64,000 nucleotides of DNA from Clostridiales bacterium CHKCI001 (GTDB taxonomy: Bacteria > Bacillota > Clostridia > Lachnospirales > Lachnospiraceae). A model generated the notes under the pieces. That model was not told the origin of the DNA. It was given only the letters and a program-made list of their open reading frames with translations, and did not search any database. Below, piece by piece: positions 36,786-46,558 of the stretch; within the stretch, counting starts at the first letter, position 1, and every line of letters starts with the position of its first letter. A program made the translations under genes and the position numbers. The DNA is taken from contig FCNS01000036.1 of assembly GCA_900045905.1 (NCBI GenBank), positions 62,001 through 126,000 of the forward strand, written 5' to 3'.

Positions 36786-37877
36786 CTAGTTCATCGGCCT
36801 TGATTCTACATTCCATCGATTACAGAACTCTTCTGCATAAGTTCCTGGATTACAATAGATAACAAAAGTTGGACAATAATTAAATGCTCCTTCTCCAATT
36901 AATCTTACACTATCTGGAACTACTACTTCCGTTAAAGAACTGCATCCATAGAACGCATTTGTACCTACTGTAATAACTCCCTCTGGAATAACAATTCTGC
37001 TTATTGCTGTATTGCCTTGGAACGCCCCGTCTGCAATAAATTGTACTGGAGCTCCATTAATTTGTTGTGGTATTGCCACTGCTCCTCCTACACTCTTGGC
37101 ATCCGTTAAAGTAGCAGTGCCGTTTTGAATCTGATAACTCATTCCATTTTGAACAACAACCGAATCTTGAACTGATTCTGATGGTGTTGTTGCCTGCGTT
37201 GTACTTGTAGATTCTTCGGTCGTATCTTGTGTCGTTTCCTCGGTCGTATCTTGTGTTGTTTCCTCAGTCGTATCTTGTGTTGTTTCCTCAGTCGTATCTT
37301 CTGTTGTTTCCTCAGTCGTATCTTCTGTTGTATTTTCTGTTGTTTCCCCCGTTGTACTTGCAGATTCTCCTGTCGTAATTTCCAATGTTTCTCTGGAACT
37401 TTCTGCTATACTACTTATCGTTGGAGAAGACGTCACTGTTCCATTCACAGTTTCTGGATTCTTGTCATTTCTTACAAGCCTAAATGCAACAATTAACATA
37501 ATAATTAACACTACTGCAAGACAGCCAATTAATATAAATAATACTGCCTTGTGAACAGAGCCTTTTCCGATACCTTCGTCATCTCCATCATCCTCTTCAT
37601 CCTCATCCTGATCTGGGGATGGTTCTTGCACAAGATATGGTTCCTCTTCATCCTCATTTAGGTGATCTTCTACGGATTCCTTTTGACGTCGTTTCTTTTT
37701 AGGAGTTTCCTCCAACTGCTCGGGACCCTCCTCTGAAAGACCTTCTACTCCATTCCATACATCAACGGTATCGGCCCAGGAAAAACTGTCATCCATTGGA
37801 TCAAGCAGACTCTCTCCACAGACTTTACACACACGTGCATGGTCCTCGTTCTCAGTTCCACAATTTGGGCACTTCAC
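36786..37877 (-). CDS. Zinc-ribbon, single-pass membrane protein with Thr/Glu repeats and a BspA-type LRR
   Basis: 363 residues from a GTG start. Zinc ribbon CPNCG..CKVCG at the N-terminus. An acidic cytosolic stretch is followed by a membrane segment (about 115-140, AVLFILIGCLAVVLIIMLIVAF). The outer part has a low-complexity TEETTQDT repeat (about 180-225) and a C-terminal LRR_5/BspA-like module (NAFYGCSSLTEVVVPDSVRLIGEGAF). The GTG has GAGGAGG 8 bp upstream, whereas the ATG eight codons earlier (37901) has a poor site and the GAGGAGG would lie inside the gene. Function unknown; a surface adhesin or sensor is possible. Confidence 0.8.
   Translation of the reverse strand: MKCPNCGTENEDHARVCKVCGESLLDPMDDSFSWADTVDVWNGVEGLSEEGPEQLEETPKKKRRQKESVEDHLNEDEEEPYLVQEPSPDQDEDEEDDGDDEGIGKGSVHKAVLFILIGCLAVVLIIMLIVAFRLVRNDKNPETVNGTVTSSPTISSIAESSRETLEITTGESASTTGETTENTTEDTTEETTEDTTEETTQDTTEETTQDTTEETTQDTTEESTSTTQATTPSESVQDSVVVQNGMSYQIQNGTATLTDAKSVGGAVAIPQQINGAPVQFIADGAFQGNTAISRIVIPEGVITVGTNAFYGCSSLTEVVVPDSVRLIGEGAFNYCPTFVIYCNPGTYAEEFCNRWNVESRPMN
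37219..37332. repeat. 24-bp tandem repeat inside the zinc-ribbon/LRR gene
   Basis: Four full and one partial units of GTCGTATCTTGTGTTGTTTC+CTCA, coding TEETTQDT-like octapeptides on the minus strand. Units differ at only one to three bases, so copy number is likely to vary between strains. Confidence 0.85.
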
Positions 37878-37951
37878 TTTTTCTTCCTCCTCAATATTCA
37901 TTAAGCTTTCATGTGACTACTTAGCCGCGTTATCTACCAAATAATTACAGT

Positions 37952-39388
37952 TTAATAAGCTTTTCCCCAGTATACCATAGTTTTGGCAGGTTTTCCACAA
38001 CATACACAAACATTTGACAAAACTTCTTGCTCAAATGGCATACAACGAGATGTTGCAGTTGTTTCTTCTTTAATTTTAATCTCACAAGCTTCATCCCCGC
38101 ACCACATTGCTTTTACAAATCCTGGCTTATTTGCAATTGTATCTTTAAATTCCTCATAGGTGCATGCTTCATAAGTATGTGCCTCTCTATGAGCTCTTGC
38201 ACGTTCTAACATTTCTTTCTGCATTGTGTCCAGAACCTCTGCTACCTTTATAGACAGCTCTGCAAGATCTGCTACAATCTTTTCTCTCGTATCACGGCGT
38301 ACAATTACAGCATGCCCTGCTTCAATATCTTTTGGCCCAATTTCAATACGAACTGGGATACCACGCATCTCCTGTTCCGCAAATTTAAATCCAGGTCCTT
38401 TATCACTATCATCTAATTTTACACGGAATTGACTTGCCAACTCATTTTTCAGTTCATTCGCTTTTTCTAATACACCTGGCTTATGCTGAGCAATTGGAAT
38501 AACCATCACTTGTGTTGGAGCAATCTTTGGAGGAAGTACCAATCCACTGTCATCTCCATGCACCATAATGATACCACCAATCATACGTGTACTAACTCCC
38601 CATGAGGTTTGATGTACATATTTTAATTTGTTATCTTTATCTGTAAACTGAATTCCAAATGCTTTTGCAAATCCATCTCCAAAATTATGGCTTGTTCCAG
38701 ACTGTAGTGCTTTTCCATCATGCATTAAAGCTTCAATTGTATAAGTGGACTCTGCTCCAGCAAATTTTTCTTTATCCGTTTTACGTCCTTTAATAACTGG
38801 AATTGCCAGCACTTCTTCACAAAATCTTGCATATTCATTCAGCATCAATTCTGTTCTTTCTTCTGCCTCTTCTGCAGTCGCATGAGCCGTATGACCTTCC
38901 TGCCATAAAAATTCACGAGAACGTAAAAATGGTCTCGTTTCTTTTTCCCAACGTACCACAGAACACCACTGATTATATACCTTTGGCAAATCTCGATAAG
39001 ATTGAATATCCTTTGCATAAAAATCACAGAATAATGTTTCCGATGTAGGACGTACACATAAACGTTCCTGTAATGGATTTAACCCCCCATAAGTCACCCA
39101 TGCAACTTCTGGAGCAAACCCCTCTACATGATCCTTTTCTTTTTGTAATAAACTTTCTGGAATAAACATTGGCATATAAACATTTTCCACACCAACTGCT
39201 TTAAAACGAGCATCCAATTCTTTTTGAATATTTTCCCAAATGGCATATCCAGCTGGCTTAATTACCATGCAACCCTTTACACTAGAATAATCAATCAGTT
39301 CTGCCTTTTTTACAACATCGGTATACCACTGTGCAAAATCTTCTTCCATAGAGGTAATTGCCTCTACTAACTTCTTTTCCTTCGCCAT
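37952..39388 (-). CDS. proS: Prolyl-tRNA synthetase (archaeal/eukaryote-like type)
   Basis: 478 residues, the short form without the bacterial editing insert. Start [20 protein letters not shown]; class II motifs include [37 protein letters not shown] and the C-terminal anticodon and zinc-type tail ([20 protein letters not shown]). It charges tRNA-Pro. ATG at 39388 follows GGAGGAAAT. A T-box leader and terminator lie just upstream, so expression responds to uncharged tRNA. Confidence 0.96.
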   Translation of the reverse strand: MAKEKKLVEAITSMEEDFAQWYTDVVKKAELIDYSSVKGCMVIKPAGYAIWENIQKELDARFKAVGVENVYMPMFIPESLLQKEKDHVEGFAPEVAWVTYGGLNPLQERLCVRPTSETLFCDFYAKDIQSYRDLPKVYNQWCSVVRWEKETRPFLRSREFLWQEGHTAHATAEEAEERTELMLNEYARFCEEVLAIPVIKGRKTDKEKFAGAESTYTIEALMHDGKALQSGTSHNFGDGFAKAFGIQFTDKDNKLKYVHQTSWGVSTRMIGGIIMVHGDDSGLVLPPKIAPTQVMVIPIAQHKPGVLEKANELKNELASQFRVKLDDSDKGPGFKFAEQEMRGIPVRIEIGPKDIEAGHAVIVRRDTREKIVADLAELSIKVAEVLDTMQKEMLERARAHREAHTYEACTYEEFKDTIANKPGFVKAMWCGDEACEIKIKEETTATSRCMPFEQEVLSNVCVCCGKPAKTMVYWGKAY

Positions 39389-39472
39389 AATATTTCCTCC
39401 TATTTCCACTTGACTGATCTCTTTGCAAAACAAAGCGGGATATCTCTAAAGTTTTTTTATTATATGAAAATA

Positions 39473-39512
39473 AAAAAACTTCCATCCCTATCTAAGGGAC
39501 CGAAGTTCTCGG
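39473..39512 (-). terminator. T-box terminator of proS
   Basis: Minus strand AACTTCGGTCCCT pairs with AGGGATGGAAGTT around a short loop and is followed by TTTTTTT. It competes with the antiterminator formed by the T-box sequence at 39510-39524. Confidence 0.85.
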
Positions 39513-39665
39513 CGGTACCACCCTAATTAGCCTGTGGCTCCCTCTTTCTCCGTTAACGCCGGTTTACGCTGTATTTTCATACAGAACTCCAAGATAGGTT
39601 CTGTGTTCGTCACTGAAATACCTCGCAGCATCTGGTATTCTCTCTGTCAGTTCGTTTACACATAC
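39473..39665 (-). promoter_or_regulatory. T-box riboswitch (proS leader)
   Basis: The conserved T-box AGGGTGGTACCGCCG is at 39510-39524. Upstream are an AATACC/GGTATT stem and a CTGTAT/ATACAG stem, as in T-box stems I and III. In the specifier area the reading GAA-CCT-ATC puts a proline codon CCU at 39596-39598, fitting the downstream gene; this codon choice is inferred. The leader binds uncharged tRNA and lets transcription pass into proS. Confidence 0.9.
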
Positions 39666-39694
39666 TAGTTCTTTTCAACGTTGTTGGATTCATT

Positions 39695-40723
39695 TTAAGA
39701 CAGATTCCATGTTTTGTCAATCTCCTTTATCAAAATCCAACCAATTGGTCCCAAAAATAATCCAATCACGCCAAACAACTGCCATCCAATATAAATTGCA
39801 ATCATGGTTTCTAAACTACTAATTCCAGTATAATGTCCCAATAACTTTGCTTCTAAAACCTCTCTCACAATATAACAAACAAGATAAATTCCCCCCAGTT
39901 CCAACGCTGTTATAAAATTCCCCCATAATAATTCCCATATAATCCATGGAATAAAAACGGTTCCACTTCCAAATACAGGAAGCACATCAATCAACCCAAT
40001 AATAACTCCAACTAATATTCCATATGGGTTTCCCATCCATGTTAAACCAATCATACAAACAACCATTGTAATAATCATAATACTGCCTTCTGTTTTTACA
40101 AAAGCTCCTCCTATGGCGCCAAGACGACTAGTTAAAAGCTGTATCTCTCGTCGGAATAACGAATTTTGCTTCCATTCTTTTATTCGATCTCGTTCTTGCA
40201 AGATCAATACTGCCGCTAAAATAGCAATCGTTCCAGCAGTAAACAAATTAATCAATTGACTTACCAATGGAACGGAACTATTCATAATATAAGGAAGTGC
40301 TTTTTTAGCTAATTCATTTTGTAATTCAAACGTTACCTGCTTGATTTGCTCCATCATACATCCTTCTGATAGATGAAAAAACTGCTCTACTTTTCCACAT
40401 ACCCCATTCATAATAGAACAAAGATTTTCAATATAAATTGGTAAGTTATCCACTAAATATACTGTCTGTTCCAATAATTTTTCACCAATCATCCAAATAA
40501 TCCACAACACAGCTATGCATAATAATCCAACTCCTAACATAGCTCCCCATACAATTGGAATGCGAAATCTCCGATTCAGCATCCGAACAAAAGGCCATAC
40601 AATTCTCGCTAATACCCATGCAACAAAAAATGGAATCCCCAAGGGCAGCAGGTACCTGAATACAAAATAAACTGCCCCGGTGATTCCAATTAAGGATATT
40701 GCTCTCTTTTGTTTACTACTCAT
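39695..40723 (-). CDS. AI-2E family/YtvI-like sporulation membrane protein
   Basis: 342 residues with about eight hydrophobic segments. N-terminal GITGAVYFVFRYLLPLGIPFFVAW, and the C-terminal family signature GIIDVLPVFGSGTVFIPW and LLGHYTGISSLETMIAIYIGWQLFGVIGLFLGPIG. The AI-2E exporter superfamily includes YtvI, a membrane protein of Bacillus sporulation. Length and a clostridial setting favour the YtvI branch. Substrate unknown. It follows the RluA-type gene after about 100 bp. Confidence 0.82.
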   Translation of the reverse strand: MSSKQKRAISLIGITGAVYFVFRYLLPLGIPFFVAWVLARIVWPFVRMLNRRFRIPIVWGAMLGVGLLCIAVLWIIWMIGEKLLEQTVYLVDNLPIYIENLCSIMNGVCGKVEQFFHLSEGCMMEQIKQVTFELQNELAKKALPYIMNSSVPLVSQLINLFTAGTIAILAAVLILQERDRIKEWKQNSLFRREIQLLTSRLGAIGGAFVKTEGSIMIITMVVCMIGLTWMGNPYGILVGVIIGLIDVLPVFGSGTVFIPWIIWELLWGNFITALELGGIYLVCYIVREVLEAKLLGHYTGISSLETMIAIYIGWQLFGVIGLFLGPIGWILIKEIDKTWNLS

Positions 40724-40821
40724 GAGATATCTTTCGTCCCTTCTATAACCTTTTATGTTTTGTACACTTACAGTATGTGAAGAAACGAAAAAACTATTCT
40801 AAATTAATCTAGAAAAAAATG

Positions 40822-41523
40822 TCAATAACAAACCGTCATTTGTTGTTTCGTGATTGGGTGCAGAAATGTCAGTTGATAGGCGCATAGACCAATCTGACCC
40901 ATACTTTTTTTACCATTCCAATTTGGATTATACTTCGTATCTCCCCATATTGGACAACCAATATGAGAAAATTGAACTCGAATCTGGTGATGACGCCCTG
41001 TTATAAGCGTAACATCAGCAAGGCATAATTGTTCTCGTTCCACGCTATCAATAAAATCAAACCCATGAAAGGAAGCATTTTCTACAATCTGATATTGCAA
41101 AACTGCTTTTTTGGCATCTTTTCTTCTCTGTTCATTCTCTGCTACAACCAAACTAATATTATTTTTTTTATCTTGAATTAAGTAGTCAGTCAGTACACCT
41201 TCTTTTTGAGCAGGCATTTGACAAAGCAGTGCATAATATTTCTTTTTCATCTGATGAGTTTGCACCTGTCTACTTAACTCTGCTGCTGCAAATGGAGTTT
41301 TGGCATAAACCATCACTCCGCTTACAGGACGATCCAAGCGGTGAATGATACCAACATATGGTTCTTGTAACTTTTTTCCTGCTTTCCTTTGTCGAAATGT
41401 TAGCTCATTTTTAATCAAACTGACCATATCCATTGACAGAGACTTTCCACTTTGCGATTCGATGCCTGAAGGCTTTCTTACAACAAGAATCGCTGCATCT
41501 TCAAATATAATATCTAACATCAT
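40822..41523 (-). CDS. RluA-family RNA pseudouridine synthase
   Basis: 233 residues. Catalytic motif GIIHRLDRPVSGVMVYAKT with the active aspartate D64; later TLITGRHHQIRVQFSHIGCPIWGDTKYN. There is no N-terminal S4 domain, as in the short RluA/YjbO-like forms. It converts uridine to pseudouridine in rRNA or tRNA; the exact target cannot be told. It begins 3 bp after the metK stop and is therefore probably under the same SAM-I riboswitch. Confidence 0.92.
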   Translation of the reverse strand: MMLDIIFEDAAILVVRKPSGIESQSGKSLSMDMVSLIKNELTFRQRKAGKKLQEPYVGIIHRLDRPVSGVMVYAKTPFAAAELSRQVQTHQMKKKYYALLCQMPAQKEGVLTDYLIQDKKNNISLVVAENEQRRKDAKKAVLQYQIVENASFHGFDFIDSVEREQLCLADVTLITGRHHQIRVQFSHIGCPIWGDTKYNPNWNGKKSMGQIGLCAYQLTFLHPITKQQMTVCY

Positions 41524-41526
41524 AAT

Positions 41527-42717
41527 TTAGTTAAGATAAGATTTTAATAATTCTACTTTATCCAGTTGTTCCCATGGAAGATTCAAATCATTTCTTCCAA
41601 AATGACCATATGCAGCCGTTTGTTTATAGATTGGTCTTCTTAAATCCAACATTTTAATAATACCAGCTGGTCTTAAATCAAAATTCTCACGAATAATTTC
41701 TACAAGACGATTATCAGAAAGTTTTCCTGTACCAAATGTATCCACCATAATCGAAGTCGGATGTGCTACACCAATTGCATAAGACAACTGGATCTCACAA
41801 CGCTTTGCCAAACCTGCTGCAACAATGTTTTTGGCTACATAGCGAGCTGCATATGCAGCAGAACGATCTACTTTTGTGCAGTCTTTTCCAGAGAAAGCTC
41901 CACCACCATGGCGTGCTGCTCCTCCATATGTGTCTACAATAATTTTACGTCCTGTCAATCCACTGTCTCCATGAGGACCCCCAATTACAAATCGTCCTGT
42001 TGGATTAATAAAAAACTTTGTATCATTATCTACCATATCAACTGGAAGAATCGGATCAAACACATACTTTTGAATATCCTCGTGAATCTGTTCCTGTGTT
42101 ACATCTGGATCATGCTGTGTAGAAAGTACCACTGCATCCAGACGAATTGGCTTATGATTTTCATCATACTCTACTGTTACCTGAGTCTTTCCATCTGGAC
42201 GCAGATAAGACAGTGTTCCATCTTTACGTACTTTTGTTAATTGTCTTGCAAGGCGATGCGCTAATGCAATTGGATATGGCATATATTCTTCTGTTTCATC
42301 AGAAGCATATCCAAACATCATTCCTTGATCCCCTGCTCCAATCGCATCTAATTGGTCTTCATCTGACTCATTTTCTTTTACTTCCAATGCCTTGTCTACT
42401 CCCATAGCAATATCACTGGACTGCTCATCAATTGCAACCATAACTCCGCATGTCGTTGCATCAAATCCAAACTTAGCTCTTGTATATCCAATCTCAGCAA
42501 CTGTATCACGTACAATCTTTTGAATATCTACATAAGCATTGGTTGTAATTTCTCCCATAACCATAACCAAACCTGTTGTTGTACAAGTTTCACATGCAAC
42601 ACGACTCATTGGATCTTTTTCCATCAATGCATCTAAGATTGCATCGGAAATTTGATCACACATTTTATCTGGATGTCCCTCTGTTACGGATTCTGATGTA
42701 AATAAAAATTTTTCCAT
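41527..42717 (-). CDS. metK: S-adenosylmethionine synthetase
   Basis: 396 residues, full length. It makes SAM from methionine and ATP. Visible: [35 protein letters not shown] (about 115-128), [19 protein letters not shown] (about 240-258) and [19 protein letters not shown]. The second ATG (42717) is preferred, since AAAGGA is 7 bp away, while the first (42723) is only 1 bp from it. A SAM-I riboswitch and its terminator precede the gene: SAM shuts off its own synthesis. Confidence 0.97.
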   Translation of the reverse strand: MEKFLFTSESVTEGHPDKMCDQISDAILDALMEKDPMSRVACETCTTTGLVMVMGEITTNAYVDIQKIVRDTVAEIGYTRAKFGFDATTCGVMVAIDEQSSDIAMGVDKALEVKENESDEDQLDAIGAGDQGMMFGYASDETEEYMPYPIALAHRLARQLTKVRKDGTLSYLRPDGKTQVTVEYDENHKPIRLDAVVLSTQHDPDVTQEQIHEDIQKYVFDPILPVDMVDNDTKFFINPTGRFVIGGPHGDSGLTGRKIIVDTYGGAARHGGGAFSGKDCTKVDRSAAYAARYVAKNIVAAGLAKRCEIQLSYAIGVAHPTSIMVDTFGTGKLSDNRLVEIIRENFDLRPAGIIKMLDLRRPIYKQTAAYGHFGRNDLNLPWEQLDKVELLKSYLN

Positions 42718-42810
42718 TTCCATGTCCTTTCTTTTTTAAACTTTATATCTTCTTAACCTGATACACAGCGATGAAACCTGTCACAACATAAGGTACGCCA
42801 CTTTTATAAT

Positions 42811-42839
42811 AAAAAACCGCCCTGAACAACAGAGCGGAC
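42811..42839 (-). terminator. Terminator of the SAM-I riboswitch
   Basis: Minus strand GTCCGCTCTGTTGTTCAGGG region forms CCGCTCTG/CAGGGCGG and is followed by TTTTTTA. Confidence 0.85.
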
Positions 42840-42854
42840 AAAGTTTCAAAAATC

Positions 42855-42950
42855 CTCTTATTGTTCGATTACTCGCTCAGGTTGGCACCTTCCATCTCTG
42901 GGGTTGCCGTGACTTCACAGATCCTTTGTATCTCCATCACTCTGAATAAG
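42855..42950 (-). promoter_or_regulatory. SAM-I (S-box) riboswitch upstream of metK
   Basis: On the minus strand the aptamer begins CTTATTCAGAGTGATGGAG, contains CGGCAACC and AAGGTGCCAACCTG, and closes with CAATAAGAG pairing to the start (P1). These are the conserved S-box blocks. The expression platform terminator follows, then metK. Confidence 0.93.
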
Positions 42951-43105
42951 AAAATTGATATTATTGTTTTCTGCTTTATTATAACGTCAAACAATTGATT
43001 TTTCAAGTACTTTTTTCGTATGGATAAACTCTCTTATATTCTGACAATTTAATACAAGAATCAAAATACCTTTTGCTCCCAACATTATAATTTATTTTCA
43101 TAAAA

Positions 43106-43903
43106 CTAGTATGGCACAGATGGTTTCTCTGTCTTTAAAAATATAATGTAACGTTTGGCCGAATGGAAAAACGTCTCTACATAAATATAATCTGAATTAT
43201 CTCTATCACGGCACACATACATTCCATCATAGTCGGGTACATTCATTTCCAAATTCTGGGTTGGATATGTAGTTGTAACTGGATTTCCAATTACTGTTCC
43301 AATACATTCTGCATGTACTGGAAGTTCCACAACAGCTGTATTTCTTTGCTCTTCTGTTAAAGAATCTGCACGAGAACTTTCCAATAAGTCACTGACTCTA
43401 ACAAATAGATCTCCCTGCCATGCAATGTATTGCCAGTCTAAGTTTTCAACAACAAATTTCTTATAAAGCTTCTGTTTTTTTATATTTTCACCATCCTCTG
43501 ACTTTTGTTCTTTTTTACTTTTACTCTCTTCTGAGTTTGGTTCTTTTTCACTTCCAATATAGATCTCCTCTGGTATCTGTTCATTATAATAAACCTGAGC
43601 GTTTACGCCACATCCAATTCCATATGACTGTCCATCTAACGGTAATTCTTTATCTGCTATAACATCTCCCATTAATTCCCAACCAGTTGGAACTGTACCT
43701 GTAATAACCCCATCATTACTTTCTAAATAAATATTCCCATTGATTAGTACCTGTGGGGTTACTTCTGTATTTTGCAGGCTCTCCTCTGTACTCTCATCCG
43801 CTGCTATACTAGAATTCTGCTCTGAACTACTATCCTTGGATCCACATGCTCCAAATAAAACTACAACTACAATAATACTTAATCCAATCCACTTTCTTCT
43901 CAT
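43106..43903 (-). CDS. Putative secreted lipoprotein of unknown function
   Basis: 265 residues. The lipoprotein signal MRRKWIGLSIIVVVVLFGAC ends in the lipobox LFGAC, so the protein is probably lipid-anchored outside. The mature part is Ser/Glu-rich, with beta-like stretches (LINGNIYLESNDGVITGTVP, VENLDWQYIAWQGDLFVRV) and an acidic lysine-rich loop (about 125-145). I do not recognise a domain. ATG at 43903 is chosen with GGAAGG 8 bp upstream. Single gene upstream of the metK riboswitch. Confidence 0.8.
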   Translation of the reverse strand: MRRKWIGLSIIVVVVLFGACGSKDSSSEQNSSIAADESTEESLQNTEVTPQVLINGNIYLESNDGVITGTVPTGWELMGDVIADKELPLDGQSYGIGCGVNAQVYYNEQIPEEIYIGSEKEPNSEESKSKKEQKSEDGENIKKQKLYKKFVVENLDWQYIAWQGDLFVRVSDLLESSRADSLTEEQRNTAVVELPVHAECIGTVIGNPVTTTYPTQNLEMNVPDYDGMYVCRDRDNSDYIYVETFFHSAKRYIIFLKTEKPSVPY

Positions 43904-43992
43904 CACATCTTCCTTCCTCTATAATAGAATGAAATTATACTAATAACAGGAAAGCTGCTGCTAACATCTGTTAACAACAGCTTATCTTTCGA

Positions 43993-45285
43993 CTATCCAA
44001 TCATCATACGTGATTTCTGCAATTCACGTTCATCTCGTATTAATTTTATTTCGCCTCCTAGGCTTTGTAATTTTTCTGCAAAATCTTCATAACCCCTCAA
44101 AATAAATCTGATATCCTCTACAATGGTATTTCCTTCTGCGGCAAGCCCTGCAAGTACTAATGCCGCTCCTGCCCGTAAATCTGGAGCTGTCACTGGGGTT
44201 CCTGTGAGTTCTTTCACACCTCGAATAATTGCCGAATTTCCTTCTACAAAAATTTCCGCTCCCATTCTCCTAAGTTCATCTACATACTTAAAACGATTCT
44301 CAAAAATACTTTCTGTTACAATACTCGTCCCCTCTGATAACGCTAGTACAACTGTCATTTGTGGCTGCATATCTGTTGGAAATCCTGGATAAGGAAGAGT
44401 TTTTACATTTGCAGCTTTTAGGCGCTGTTTTGCCACAACTCTCACTTGGTCATCACATTCGCTCACTTCACAGCCAATCTCTCTTAACTTAGATGTTAAG
44501 CAATCCAGATGTTTTGGGATTACGTTTTTAACTGTAACATCGCCTTTGGTAACAGCCGCTCCAAATAAAAACGTTCCCGCTTCAATTTGATCTGGAATGA
44601 CGGAATAATCACCTCCATGAAGCAACCGAACTCCTTCAATTCGAATGACATCGGTTCCTGCACCTTTAATATTAGCTCCCATTGTGTTTAGCAAATTTGC
44701 AACGTCTACCACATGTGGTTCTTTTGCTACATTCTCTAAAACAGTTCTTCCGTTTGCCATCGTTGCCGCCAACATAACATTGATCGTTGCACCAACTGAC
44801 ACCATATCAAAATAAATATGTGCACCTGTTAATTGTTTTGAATCTACTACAATCATTCCATTGCGCACAACGGCTGTAGCCCCAAGTGCACGGAATCCTT
44901 TTAAATGTTGATCAATTGGGCGGCTTCCAATATCGCATCCACCAGGAAGCGACACTTCTGCATGATGATATTTTCCCAACATAGCTCCTAACAAGTAATA
45001 GGATGCTCTCATTTTTTTAATGAAGTTATTCTCGACAACATAGTTATTAATTGTTGCTCCATTAATTCTTACATCATGTCTACCACGGCGCTCTACAATG
45101 GCACCTGTATCTGCAATTGCTTCCAATAGCACATTAACATCTCGGACATCTGGTAAGTTACTTACATAAACAGATTCATTGGCCATAATCGTTGCCGCTA
45201 AAATACCAAGTGCAGCATTTTTCGCACCACTAATGGAAACTTCTCCAACCAACGGATTACCGCCTTTTATAATATACTGTTCCAT
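43993..45285 (-). CDS. murA: UDP-N-acetylglucosamine 1-carboxyvinyltransferase
   Basis: 430 residues. First committed step of peptidoglycan synthesis: transfer of enolpyruvate from PEP to UDP-GlcNAc. Conserved K22 in SGAKNAALG and the active cysteine C117 in LPGGCDIGSRPIDQHLKGF are present, so it should be sensitive to fosfomycin. Further motif FPTDMQPQ (about 305-312). GGGAG lies 6 bp before ATG 45285. Upstream genes aroK and the flavin reductase run in the same direction. Confidence 0.95.
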   Translation of the reverse strand: MEQYIIKGGNPLVGEVSISGAKNAALGILAATIMANESVYVSNLPDVRDVNVLLEAIADTGAIVERRGRHDVRINGATINNYVVENNFIKKMRASYYLLGAMLGKYHHAEVSLPGGCDIGSRPIDQHLKGFRALGATAVVRNGMIVVDSKQLTGAHIYFDMVSVGATINVMLAATMANGRTVLENVAKEPHVVDVANLLNTMGANIKGAGTDVIRIEGVRLLHGGDYSVIPDQIEAGTFLFGAAVTKGDVTVKNVIPKHLDCLTSKLREIGCEVSECDDQVRVVAKQRLKAANVKTLPYPGFPTDMQPQMTVVLALSEGTSIVTESIFENRFKYVDELRRMGAEIFVEGNSAIIRGVKELTGTPVTAPDLRAGAALVLAGLAAEGNTIVEDIRFILRGYEDFAEKLQSLGGEIKLIRDERELQKSRMMIG

Positions 45286-45393
45286 TGCATACTCCCATCC
45301 CACTTTTTTCTTAAGGTATACATAAGATACCTTTTTCTTATTATAGCACAGATTTATTATTTGTAAATAACTTTGTAACTATTCCATTCTCTA

Positions 45394-45885
45394 TCAGAAA
45401 CCATTCTTTCTCAAATAATCTACAATCTGACCAGCGGATAGTCCATCTTCATTCACTGTAATATCTGCGTATTTTTCATATAATGGTATACGTTCATTAT
45501 ATAAGTCTCTCAGAGTCATTCCATCTTTCAAAACTACTCCTCGTTCTTTCACATTGCCAAGACGCTTTGCTATTTCCTCATAAGAAACTTTAAGATAAAC
45601 GATTGTTCCAATCGACTGTAAATGCTTCATGGCCTTCTCACTGTAAATTACACTTCCTCCTGGTGCAATTACTGTATTGTTTACTTGAAGCTTCTCATGT
45701 ATTTCACTTTCAATCTGAATGAATCGATCAATTCCTTCCTGTTCAATAATTTCTTTCAATAACCGTTTTTCTTGTTTTTGAATCAGAAGATCACCATCGA
45801 TAAATTCCATTCCAAGACGTTTCGCCAACAAAACTCCTACCATACTTTTTCCTGATGCAGGCATCCCAATTAATGTAATATTCAT
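45394..45885 (-). CDS. aroK: Shikimate kinase
   Basis: 163 residues. Walker A GMPASGKS (7-14), the shikimate-binding aspartate in EFIDGDLLI (about D34), and the conserved APGGSVIYSEKAM (about 74-86). It phosphorylates shikimate in the chorismate pathway. The lid region (LGNVKERGVVLKDGMTLRDLYNERIPLYEKYAD) shows the typical R..LY..R.PLY..D pattern. The neighbours are not other aro genes, so it is a solitary copy. Confidence 0.88.
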   Translation of the reverse strand: MNITLIGMPASGKSMVGVLLAKRLGMEFIDGDLLIQKQEKRLLKEIIEQEGIDRFIQIESEIHEKLQVNNTVIAPGGSVIYSEKAMKHLQSIGTIVYLKVSYEEIAKRLGNVKERGVVLKDGMTLRDLYNERIPLYEKYADITVNEDGLSAGQIVDYLRKNGF

Positions 45886-45917
45886 GCTGTTACTCCTCTT
45901 GCCACTTATAACTCCGT

Positions 45918-46496
45918 CTATTTTTTACTCTTATTTTTCTTTCTGACACTATACCCGAATGTACCCAATTTTTTTCCAAGTGCTAAATACTCTCCATGAG
46001 AATATGCCATAAGCCCTGCTGCATTTAAGTCAAAGCGTCCATTTGAATCCATATACCTTTCATCTACTTGAACGGCTACCACTTCAGCTAAAAACATATC
46101 ATGAGATCCAAGTTCTATCACTTGCTTCACTCTGCATTCAATATTAACTGGAGATTCTTGAATTAATGGTGCCGCAATTTTACTTGATTTACCTTTTGTT
46201 AAATTCATTTCTTTAAATTTATCCACGTCTCTGCCAGAACGAACTCCGCAAAAATCGGTTATTTTCGCTAATTTCTCCGTAGTAAGATTAATTACAAACT
46301 CACCTGTTTCCATTAAAATTGGATGAGAATATCTCTCTTTGCGAACCGAAATATATGCCATCGGAGGATCACTGCAAACCGTTCCTGTCCATGCAACTGT
46401 AATAATATTTGCCTTACCATTTTTATCCATAAGGCTTACCATAACTGCTGGAACGGGATAAACCATATTTCCAGCTTTCCATAACTGTTTTGACAT
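45918..46496 (-). CDS. Flavin reductase-like FMN-binding split-barrel protein
   Basis: 192 residues. FMN-binding split-barrel pattern PVPAVMVSLMDKNGKANIITVAW, SDPPMAYISVRKERYSHPIL and the acidic EFVINLTTEKLAKITDFCGV. Family members reduce or bind FMN and pair with oxygen-independent flavoproteins in anaerobes; the specific partner is unknown. GGGAG precedes the ATG. It ends 32 bp before aroK starts, so the two may share a transcript. Confidence 0.88.
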   Translation of the reverse strand: MSKQLWKAGNMVYPVPAVMVSLMDKNGKANIITVAWTGTVCSDPPMAYISVRKERYSHPILMETGEFVINLTTEKLAKITDFCGVRSGRDVDKFKEMNLTKGKSSKIAAPLIQESPVNIECRVKQVIELGSHDMFLAEVVAVQVDERYMDSNGRFDLNAAGLMAYSHGEYLALGKKLGTFGYSVRKKNKSKK

Positions 46497-46558
46497 TCTT
46501 TTTCTCCCTAAATTCTATTCGAAAAGCAGAGCAAAGGACTGCCCGCTCTCCGTTTCAA

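Noticed and set aside
37219-37332. CRISPR array
   Set aside because: The units are contiguous tandem repeats without spacers and lie in frame inside a gene.
37227-37496. Cys/Phe-rich + strand frame opposite the Thr-rich repeat
   Set aside because: It is the antisense of the TEETTQDT repeat; the low-complexity CCFLSRI pattern comes from the 24-bp units.
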